In this document: in pieces, positions 57,710 to 64,000 of the stretch
Layout of the letters: each line of letters opens with the position of its first letter
Position numbering within the stretch: the stretch's first letter is position 1
Assembly (NCBI RefSeq): GCF_024600715.1
Contig: NZ_CP102332.1
Span: forward strand, 992,001-1,056,000
Reading direction: 5' to 3'
DNA from: Streptomyces changanensis
GTDB lineage: Bacteria > Actinomycetota > Actinomycetes > Streptomycetales > Streptomycetaceae
DNA length: 64,000 nucleotides
Notes under the pieces: model-generated
Told to the model about the DNA's origin: nothing
Database searches by the model: none
Seen by the model: only the letters and a program-made list of their open reading frames with translations
Position numbers and translations under genes: made by a program

Positions 57710-58960
57710 ATGGCGATGATGCGGCTCCGGCGCGAGGACCCGCGTGTCGTCGGCTCGTTCCGGTTGCACCGGCGGCTCGGCGCGGGCGGCATGGGGGTCG
57801 TGTACCTCGGCTCCGACCGGCGCGGACAGCGGGTGGCGCTGAAGGTGATCCGGCCGGACCTCGCCGAGGACCAGGAGTTCCGCTCGCGCTTCGCGCGCGA
57901 GGTGTCCGCCGCGCGGCGGATCCGCGGCGGGTGCACGGCCCGGCTGGTCGCGGCCGACCTGGAGGCGGACCGCCCGTGGTTCGCCACGCAGTACGTACCG
58001 GGCCCCTCCCTGCACGACAAGATCGCCGAGGAGGGGCCGCTGTCGGCGGCCGACGTCGCCGCGATCGGGGCCGCCCTCTCCGAGGGGCTCGTCGCGGTCC
58101 ACGAGGCCGGTGTGGTGCACCGGGACCTGAAGCCGTCGAACATCCTGCTCTCCCCCAAGGGCCCGCGGATCATCGACTTCGGCATCGCCTGGGCGACCGG
58201 CGCCTCCACCCTCACCCACGTCGGCACGGCGGTGGGCTCGCCCGGGTTCCTCGCGCCGGAGCAGGTGCGGGGCGCCACCGTCACCCCCGCGACCGACGTC
58301 TTCGCCCTCGGCGCCACCCTGGCGTACGCGGCGATGGGCGACTCGCCCTTCGGGCACGGCAGCTCCGAGGTGCTGCTGTACCGCGTGGTGCACGAGGAGC
58401 CCCACCTGCAGGGCGTTCCGGACGCCCTGGCGCCGCTGGTGCGGGCGTGCCTCGCCAAGGAGCCCGAGGAGCGGCCCACCACGCTCCAGCTCTCCCTGCG
58501 GCTGAAGGAGATCGCCGCGCGGGAGGCACAGGGGCTCGGCATGGCGCCCCAGCCGCCGGACGGGCGGCCCCCGGCGCCCCGGCCCGAGCGGGCGGAGCGC
58601 CTGGCCCGGGCCGAGCGTTCCACGGGGCCGCGGGGCGGTCGCGCGCAGCCGAGGCCCACGGAGCGGTACCCGGAGCGGTCGGCGCAGCGCACCCCCGCGC
58701 CGCGACACCAGGGCGGGCAGGGATCGCGGACCGGCGGTTCCTCGCGGCCCCGGCGGAACGCGTCGCACCCGGGGCCGCGCACCGGCCCGCGCACGGGCCC
58801 CCGCAGGACCGGCCCGGGGACCGGTACGGGGGCGGGGGCGTCCTCGGGGCTGCGCAGGCCCGCGAATCCGCGGCTGCTGCGGCAGCGCCTGTTCGTCTTC
58901 GTCGTCGTGACCCTGGTCGTGCTGCTGGGGATCGCCGGGGCGCAGGCCCTCCAGGGCTGA
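57710..58960 (+). CDS. PknB-type Ser/Thr protein kinase with C-terminal membrane helix and no outer sensor
   Basis: A 416-residue Hanks-type kinase. The glycine loop GAGGMGVVY is at 24-32, the ATP Lys in VALKV at 45, the catalytic loop HRDLKPSN at 137-144, DFG at 156-158 and APEQ near 184, so it should be active. Residues about 275-385 are an Arg/Pro/Gly-rich linker, and the last 24 residues form a membrane helix (RLFVFVVVTLVVLLGIAG). Unlike PknB, nothing follows the helix, so there is no PASTA or other sensor domain. The ATG has GGGGA about 6 nt upstream. Confidence 0.93.
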   Translation: MAMMRLRREDPRVVGSFRLHRRLGAGGMGVVYLGSDRRGQRVALKVIRPDLAEDQEFRSRFAREVSAARRIRGGCTARLVAADLEADRPWFATQYVPGPSLHDKIAEEGPLSAADVAAIGAALSEGLVAVHEAGVVHRDLKPSNILLSPKGPRIIDFGIAWATGASTLTHVGTAVGSPGFLAPEQVRGATVTPATDVFALGATLAYAAMGDSPFGHGSSEVLLYRVVHEEPHLQGVPDALAPLVRACLAKEPEERPTTLQLSLRLKEIAAREAQGLGMAPQPPDGRPPAPRPERAERLARAERSTGPRGGRAQPRPTERYPERSAQRTPAPRHQGGQGSRTGGSSRPRRNASHPGPRTGPRTGPRRTGPGTGTGAGASSGLRRPANPRLLRQRLFVFVVVTLVVLLGIAGAQALQG

Positions 58961-59020
58961 GCGCGGCCGGTGGGTCGGGGCCGCGGACGGCCCGGTGGGT
59001 CAGGGCCGGGGGTGGCCGGG

Positions 59021-59839
59021 TCAGGGCTGGGGGCGGCCCGCCGTCACGGCGTAGAACGCCACCGCCGCGGCCGCGCCGACGTTGAGCGAGTCGACGCCGT
59101 GCGCCATCGGGATGCGGACCCGCTCGTGGGCGGCCCGCATCGCCCGCTCCGTCAGGCCGTCGCCCTCGGCGCCCAGCATGAGCGCCACCCGGTCCAGCCG
59201 GTGCGGGGCCGCCTCGTCGATCGGGGTGGCGTCCTCGCCGGGCGTCAGCGCCAGCAGCCGGAACCCGGCGTCGCGCACCGCGTCCAGGCCCCGCGGCCAG
59301 GCGTCGAGCCGGGCGTACGGGACGGAGAAGACCGCCCCCATCGAGACCTTCACCGAGCGCCGGTACAGCGGGTCGGCGCAGTCCGGGGAGAGCAGGACGG
59401 CGTCCATGCCGAGGGCGGCGGCGCTGCGGAAGATGGCGCCGATGTTGGTGTGGTCGTTGACCGACTCCATGACCACCACGCGACGGGCGGTCGCCAGCAC
59501 CCGCGACGCCTCCGGCAGCGGTTCGCGCCGCATGGACGCCAGCGCGCCCCGGTGGACGTGGTAGCCGGTCACCCGCTCGGCGAGGTCGGGGTGGACGACG
59601 TAGACCGGGGCGGGGTCCTCGTCGATGACGTCGCGCATGGCGTCGACCCACTTCGCCGACAGGAGCATCGACCGCATCGCGTAGCCGGCCTGCCGGGCCC
59701 GGCGGATGACCTTCTCGCCCTCGGCGATGAACAGCCCCTCCGCCGGTTCGCGGCGGCGGCGCAGCTCGACGTCGGTGAGGCCCGTGTAGTCGTGCAGGCG
59801 CGGGTCGTCGGGGTCGTCGAGGGTGATGATCTCTGCCAC
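59021..59839 (-). CDS. TrmH/SpoU-family RNA methyltransferase
   Basis: A 272-residue SPOUT methyltransferase. An N-terminal substrate-binding domain (LHDYTGLTDVELRRRREP) is followed by the knotted domain with motif 1 NDHTNIGAIFRSAAALG, motif 2 ALMLGAEGDGL and motif 3 IPMAHGVDSLNVGAAAAV. These transfer a 2'-O methyl group to tRNA or rRNA ribose. The exact target is not evident. It starts 24 nt from the terminator of the CysG gene. Confidence 0.92.
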   Translation of the reverse strand: MAEIITLDDPDDPRLHDYTGLTDVELRRRREPAEGLFIAEGEKVIRRARQAGYAMRSMLLSAKWVDAMRDVIDEDPAPVYVVHPDLAERVTGYHVHRGALASMRREPLPEASRVLATARRVVVMESVNDHTNIGAIFRSAAALGMDAVLLSPDCADPLYRRSVKVSMGAVFSVPYARLDAWPRGLDAVRDAGFRLLALTPGEDATPIDEAAPHRLDRVALMLGAEGDGLTERAMRAAHERVRIPMAHGVDSLNVGAAAAVAFYAVTAGRPQP

Positions 59840-59862
59840 GGTGCTGCCTCGGTGGGGGGTGC

Positions 59863-59890
59863 CCGGGTGGCGCCGTACGGCGCCACCCGG
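59863..59890 (-). terminator. 12-bp perfect hairpin terminator after the CysG/CobA gene
   Basis: Bases 59863-59874 pair perfectly with 59879-59890 around a GTAC loop, between the CysG stop and the TrmH-type start on the same strand. Confidence 0.83.
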
Positions 59891-59973
59891 AGGTGGTCTG
59901 GGGCTGGGACTGGTTCTGGGGCCGGGGACTGGGGCGCCGGCCCGGTGGGGCGGCGCCCAGGGCTCGGGGAGGG

Positions 59974-61206
59974 TTACCGCCCCTGCTTCTGCGGCCCCTC
60001 GTGGACCACGTCGCCGATGACGATCACGGCGGGCGGACGGACGTCCTCGGCCCGTACCGTCTCGGCGACGGTCGCGAGCGTGGCGTCCACGCGGCGCTGC
60101 GCGGCGGTCGTGCCCTCCTGGACCAGGGCGAGCGGGGTGGCCGGGTCCTTGCCGTGGGCGACGAGCGCCTCGGCGATGCGGCCGATCTTGTCCACGCCCA
60201 TGAGGATGACGAGCGTGCCCCTGAGCTTCGCCAGGGCGGCCCAGTCGACGAGCGAGCGGGGGTCGTCGGGTGCGACGTGCCCGCTGACCACGGTGAACTC
60301 GTGGGCGACGCCCCGGTGCGTGACGGGGATCCCGGCGGCGCCGGGGACGGAGATCGAGCTGGAGATGCCGGGGACGACCGTGCAGGGGATGCCCACCTCG
60401 GCGAGCGCCTGCGCCTCCTCCATGCCCCGGCCGAAGACGAACGGGTCACCTCCCTTGAGGCGGACCACCGACCTGCCCCGCCTCGCGTGCTCGATCAGGG
60501 CGTTGTTGATCGCCTCCTGGGCCATGAACCGGCCGTACGGGATCTTCGCCGCGTCGATCACCTCGACGTGCGGGGGAAGTTCGTCGAGCAGGTCGCGCGG
60601 GCCCAGCCGGTCGGCGATCACGACGTCGGCCTCCGCGAGGAGCCGGCGGCCGCGCAGCGTGATCAGGTCGGGGTCGCCCGGTCCCCCGCCGACGAGCGCC
60701 ACGAACGGCGTCCGGGAGCGGTGCTGCGGGGCGGCGAGGCTGCCGTCCCGCAGCCCCTCCACGACCGCGTCGCGCACGGCGGCGGAGCGCCGCGGGTCGT
60801 TGCCGGTGAGGACCGCCACGGTGACGCCCTCGACCCGGCCCGTCGCGGGGGTCCAGGCGGTCGCCGCCTCGGCGTCGTCGGCCCGTACGCACCAGGTCTT
60901 CGTCCGCTCCGCCTCGGCGGAGGCACGGGCGTTCGCCTCGGCGTCGCTCGTCGCGACGAGCGCGTACCATGCGTCGGCGATGTCGCCGTCCTCGTACCGG
61001 CGGCGCTCCCAGCGGATCTCCCCCGTCTCGGCCATGGCCTCGACGGAGGCGGTGGCGGAGGGCGAGACGAGCGTGACGTCGGCGCCCGCGGCGACGAGGG
61101 CCGGAAGGCGGCGCTGGGCGACCTGGCCACCGCCGATGACGACGACCCGGCGCCCGGAGAGGCGGAGTCCGACGGGGTAGGCGGGCTGCTCGGCGTGCTC
61201 GACCAT
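59974..61206 (-). CDS. cobA: uroporphyrinogen-III C-methyltransferase fused to precorrin-2 dehydrogenase
   Basis: A 410-residue fusion. Residues 1-150 carry a Rossmann fold (VVVIGGGQVAQRR) of the CysG N-terminal NAD-dependent dehydrogenase/ferrochelatase part. From about 168 comes the SUMT domain: VALVGGGPGDPDLITLRG, VVRLKGGDPFVFGRGMEE and VVPGISSSISVPGAAGIPVT. Together they turn uroporphyrinogen III into precorrin-2, then sirohydrochlorin or siroheme, feeding both siroheme and cobalamin. The ATG at 61206 follows GAGGAG by about 11 nt. It lies 230 bp downstream of the BluB-CobT gene, so this end of the window is a corrin block. Confidence 0.93.
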   Translation of the reverse strand: MVEHAEQPAYPVGLRLSGRRVVVIGGGQVAQRRLPALVAAGADVTLVSPSATASVEAMAETGEIRWERRRYEDGDIADAWYALVATSDAEANARASAEAERTKTWCVRADDAEAATAWTPATGRVEGVTVAVLTGNDPRRSAAVRDAVVEGLRDGSLAAPQHRSRTPFVALVGGGPGDPDLITLRGRRLLAEADVVIADRLGPRDLLDELPPHVEVIDAAKIPYGRFMAQEAINNALIEHARRGRSVVRLKGGDPFVFGRGMEEAQALAEVGIPCTVVPGISSSISVPGAAGIPVTHRGVAHEFTVVSGHVAPDDPRSLVDWAALAKLRGTLVILMGVDKIGRIAEALVAHGKDPATPLALVQEGTTAAQRRVDATLATVAETVRAEDVRPPAVIVIGDVVHEGPQKQGR

Positions 61207-61436
61207 GGCGGTGTGGTCTCCTCGGCGGATGGTGCGGCTGCGGGGCCACTGCGACGGTGAAGTGGCTGGTGGGGCGGGGGGCATGCGCTGGCGACCACGA
61301 TACGGGGCGCGGCCGGGGGTGCCGCGGGCCCGGACGCGTTGCGATCGTCACGCCGCGGCCGGTCCGTCGGGGGACGGGCCGGCCGCGGTGGGCGCGGGGA
61401 CGTGCGCGCGGGCGGGGGCCCGCGGTGGTGGTCGCG

Positions 61437-64000
61437 CTACTTCTCGCTGACGCCCGCCGAGTCGAAGGTCGCGACCTCGTGCATGGCACGGGCCGCGCTC
61501 TGGACCAGGGGCAGGGCGAGCAGGGCGCCGGTGCCCTCGCCGAGGCGGAGGTCCAGGTCGACCAGGGGGCGCAGGCCCAGCTTGTTGAGCGCCGCCATGT
61601 GGCCGGGCTCGGCACTGCGGTGGCCGGCGATGCAGGCGGCCAGCGACTCGGGTGCGATGGCGCGGGCGACCAGGGCCGCCGCGCCCGCGCTGACGCCGTC
61701 GAGGATGACGGGCGTCCGCAGCGAGGCGCCGCCGAGGATGAAGCCGACCATCGCGGCGTGCTCCAGGCCGCCGACCGCCCCGAGGACGCCGATCGGGTCC
61801 GCCGGGTCGGGCCGGTGCAGGTCGAGGGCGCGGCGTACGACGTCGACCTTGCGGGCGTGCATCTCGTCGTTGATGCCGGTGCCGCGGCCGGTGACCTCGG
61901 CCGGGTCCGCGCCCGTGTAGACGGAGATGAGGGCGGCGGACGCGGTGGTGTTCGCGATGCCCATCTCACCGGTGAGGATCGCCTTGTTGCCGGCGGCGAC
62001 CAGGTCGCGGGCGGTCTCGATGCCGACCTCCAGGGCGGCGAGCACCTCCTCGCGGGTGAGGGCGGGGCCGGCGGTGAAGTCGGCCGTTCCGGCGCGCACC
62101 TTGCGGGGCAGCAGGCCGGGGGTGGCGGGCAGGTCCGCGGCGACGCCGACGTCGACGACGCACACCTCCGCGCCGACCTGGGTGGCGAAGGCGTTGCAGA
62201 CGGCCCCGCCGCCGAGGAAGTTGGCCACCATCTGGGCCGTCACCTCCTGCGGCCAGGCGGTGACGCCCTGGGCGTGCACCCCGTGGTCACCCGCGAAGAT
62301 CGCCACGGCGGCGGGCTCCGGGATCGGCGGGGGGCAGCTCCGGGACAGGCCGCACAGCTGCGCGGAGATGATCTCCAGCATGCCGAGGGCGCCGGCCGGC
62401 TTGGTCATGCGCTTCTGCCGCTCCCACGCCTCGCCGAGCGCCTTGGCGTCCAGCGGCCGCACGGTGGCGACGGTCTCCTGGAGCAGGTCGTGCGGCTGCT
62501 CGCCGGGCAGGGCCCGGCGGCCGTACGTCTCCTCGTGGACGACCCACGACAGCGGGCGGCGCTTGGCCCAGCCCGCCTGCATCAGCTCGGGCTCCTCGGG
62601 GAACTCGTCGACGTACCCCACGCACAGGTAGGCGACGACCTCCAGGTGCTCGGGCAGGCCGAGGGCGCGGACCATCTCGCGCTCGTCGAAGAAGCTCACC
62701 CAGCCGACGCCGAGGCCCTCGGCGCGGGCGGCGAGCCAGAGGTTCTCCACCGCCAGCGCGGAGGAGTACGGGGCCATCTGGGGCTGCGTGTGCCGGCCGA
62801 GGGTGTGGCGGCCGCCGCGGGTGGGGTCGGCGGTGACGACGATGTTGACCGGGGTGTCGAGGATCGCCTCGATCTTCAGTTCCTTGAACTGCTTGGCCCG
62901 GCCCTTGGGCAGCGATGTGGCGTACGCCTCGCGCTGGCGCTGGGCGAGCTCGTGCATCGTGCGGCGCGTCTCGGCCGAGCGGATGACGACGAAGTCCCAG
63001 GGCTGCGAGTGGCCCACGGACGGGGCGGTGTGGGCCGCCTCCAGGACGCGGAGCAGCACCTCGTGCGGGATCGGGTCGCTGCGGAAGCCGTTGCGGATGT
63101 CGCGGCGTTCGCGCATGACGCGGAGGATCGCCTCGCGATCCTCGTCGGCGTAGCCGGGGGCCGGCGGGCCGGCGGGGACCGCCGCCTCGGGGACCTCCGG
63201 CGCCGCGGCCGGGTCCTCGGCGGGTGCCGCGCCCGGGACGGGGACCGCGTCCTCGGCGGGCCGGGGCTGTGCGGCGGCCGGCTCGTCAAGGGGCTGCGGC
63301 TGTGCGGCGGCCGGCTCTTCGGCGGGGGCCTGCCGTACGGCGGCCGGGTCCTCGGCGGGCGGGTCCGCGGGTGCGGGTTCGGTGGCCGGGGCGGCCTCGG
63401 GGGCCGGCACCGCGGCGGCCGGGGCCTGTTCGGCGGGCTCCTTCGCGGGCTGCTCGGCGGTCTCGGTGGGCCCGGCGGGCTCGGCGGCGGCCGGTCCGGC
63501 GGTGGCCGGGGCCTGCTCGGCGGGCTGGACGTCCGTCTCGGGCTCCGTCGGGGCGGGCGCCTCGGCCACGGGCTCGACGGGCACGACGGCCTCGGCGACG
63601 GGAGCGGTCGCCTCGGAGGGTTCGGAGGCCGGGGCCTCGGCTGCGGCGGGGGCGGGGGCGGGGGCGGCGACCTCCGGGACCGACGCGGCCGGGGCGGGCG
63701 CGGCGGCCTCTTCCGCGGCGGGGGCCACCGGTGCGGCGGCCCGCGGCTCGGGCGCCGCGGCCTGCGGCTCGGCCGGCTCGGGCGCCGCGGCCTGAGGCGC
63801 CTGTGCCACCGGCTCGACCGCGGGCGGCTGCTCGGGCTGCGGAACCGGTACCGGCTCCACGACGACGGCCTGCGGCTCCACCGGTGCCGGCGCCAGGACC
63901 TGCGGCGCGTCGGCGTCCGGGGCCACGGCTGCCGGGGTCACGGCGTCCGGGGCCTGCGCGGGCTCCGGGGCCTCCGCGGGCTCGGCGGCCTGCGCGGGCT
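61437..64000 (-). CDS. BluB-CobT fusion (DMB synthase / nicotinate-nucleotide-DMB phosphoribosyltransferase), partial
   Basis: The frame is open to the right edge, so the true start is beyond the window. An internal GTG at 63941 would give 834 residues. Counting from it: residues 1-263 are Pro/Ala/Glu/Val low complexity; about 264-480 is a nitroreductase-like BluB domain (RDIRNGFRSDPIP, APSVGHSQPWDFVVIRS, ENLWLAARAEGLGVGWVSFF), which makes 5,6-dimethylbenzimidazole from FMN; about 500-834 is CobT (AIFAGDHGVHAQGVTAWP, GIANTTASAAL, LGEGTGALLALPL with the catalytic Glu), which activates it with nicotinate mononucleotide. The fusion couples lower-ligand synthesis and activation. The low-complexity tail is unusually long. 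Confidence 0.9.
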   Translation of the reverse strand, partial: PAQAAEPAEAPEPAQAPDAVTPAAVAPDADAPQVLAPAPVEPQAVVVEPVPVPQPEQPPAVEPVAQAPQAAAPEPAEPQAAAPEPRAAAPVAPAAEEAAAPAPAASVPEVAAPAPAPAAAEAPASEPSEATAPVAEAVVPVEPVAEAPAPTEPETDVQPAEQAPATAGPAAAEPAGPTETAEQPAKEPAEQAPAAAVPAPEAAPATEPAPADPPAEDPAAVRQAPAEEPAAAQPQPLDEPAAAQPRPAEDAVPVPGAAPAEDPAAAPEVPEAAVPAGPPAPGYADEDREAILRVMRERRDIRNGFRSDPIPHEVLLRVLEAAHTAPSVGHSQPWDFVVIRSAETRRTMHELAQRQREAYATSLPKGRAKQFKELKIEAILDTPVNIVVTADPTRGGRHTLGRHTQPQMAPYSSALAVENLWLAARAEGLGVGWVSFFDEREMVRALGLPEHLEVVAYLCVGYVDEFPEEPELMQAGWAKRRPLSWVVHEETYGRRALPGEQPHDLLQETVATVRPLDAKALGEAWERQKRMTKPAGALGMLEIISAQLCGLSRSCPPPIPEPAAVAIFAGDHGVHAQGVTAWPQEVTAQMVANFLGGGAVCNAFATQVGAEVCVVDVGVAADLPATPGLLPRKVRAGTADFTAGPALTREEVLAALEVGIETARDLVAAGNKAILTGEMGIANTTASAALISVYTGADPAEVTGRGTGINDEMHARKVDVVRRALDLHRPDPADPIGVLGAVGGLEHAAMVGFILGGASLRTPVILDGVSAGAAALVARAIAPESLAACIAGHRSAEPGHMAALNKLGLRPLVDLDLRLGEGTGALLALPLVQSAARAMHEVATFDSAGVSEK

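Noticed and set aside
61207..61436. Possible cobalamin riboswitch before cobA and after the BluB-CobT gene
   Set aside because: A GCCACTG and a short 6-bp inverted repeat occur, but the full set of B12-box elements and the peripheral stems are not present, and the gap is short.

Overview
This is a 64-kb stretch of a very GC-rich actinobacterial chromosome, almost certainly Streptomyces or a close relative. The clearest markers are ssgB (the Streptomyces sporulation and cell-division protein), the GTG/TTG starts with AGGAG-type ribosome sites, perfect GC-rich hairpin terminators without T-runs, a long AfsR-type STAND ATPase, the phosphatidylinositol/PIM lipid genes and several actinobacterial families of unknown function. 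From memory, the gene order is close to the conserved S. coelicolor core region from aroB-alaS-rpsD through relA, ruvABC, pdxST, thrS, ssgB and cobA. No insertion sequence, prophage, integrase, CRISPR array or rRNA was seen, so most of the window is ordinary core chromosome.

Layout. 0.1-5.6 kb (minus): a proline/histidine-rich P-loop protein, then the shikimate genes aroQ-aroB-aroK-aroC, translationally coupled, and aroE. 5.6-11.4 kb (minus): mltG, ruvX, alaS and two small envelope-associated proteins, another head-to-tail cluster. 11.6-15.3 kb: a STAND ATPase (+), rpsD (-) and a DUF2470 gene (+) behind a near-perfect DmdR/IdeR iron box. 15.5-19.7 kb (minus): rarA, a VKOR-like membrane oxidoreductase, hisS and a metallo-beta-lactamase-fold hydrolase. 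19.8-22.0 kb (plus): a membrane-anchored peptidyl-prolyl isomerase and a DUF349 protein. 22.2-34.7 kb (minus): relA, a broken secreted-protein gene with an 82-bp tandem duplication at its 3' end, apt, secF, secD, yajC, ruvB-ruvA-ruvC, a YebC-family regulator, pdxT and pdxS.

35.0-39.1 kb (minus): a LemA-like protein and a lipid operon (metallo-hydrolase, pimA-type mannosyltransferase, PIM acyltransferase, phosphatidylinositol-phosphate synthase). 39.4-43.4 kb (plus): an EF-G-like GTPase and a large membrane protein. 43.5-48.0 kb (minus): a HIT hydrolase, thrS and a coupled pair of uncharacterised genes (one DUF4365). 48.1-56 kb: a DEDDh exonuclease, two tRNA-Val(CAC), a SRPBCC protein, ssgB, a CGNR zinc-finger regulator, a cytoplasmic DsbA-like protein, a double GNAT protein, and the folate genes pabC-pabB. 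56.1-56.6 kb: a five-tRNA operon (Gly, Cys, three Val-GAC). 57.7-64 kb: a Ser/Thr kinase, a TrmH-type methyltransferase, a CysG/CobA siroheme-cobalamin enzyme and a BluB-CobT fusion that runs off the right edge.

Functionally the window joins aromatic amino-acid/chorismate supply (aro, pabBC), translation (alaS, hisS, thrS, rpsD, tRNAs, EF-G2), stringent response and purine salvage (relA-apt), protein export (yajC-secDF), Holliday-junction processing (ruvABC, ruvX, rarA), vitamin B6 (pdxST), inositol phospholipid synthesis and lower-ligand/corrin steps of B12. The most interesting unexplained signals are the iron box on the DUF2470 gene, apparent frameshifts in two small genes, a 27-bp hairpin after ssgB, a large hairpin between yajC and secD, the acceptor-stem covariation in the tRNA-Val set, and the very long Pro/Ala/Glu tail on the BluB-CobT fusion.
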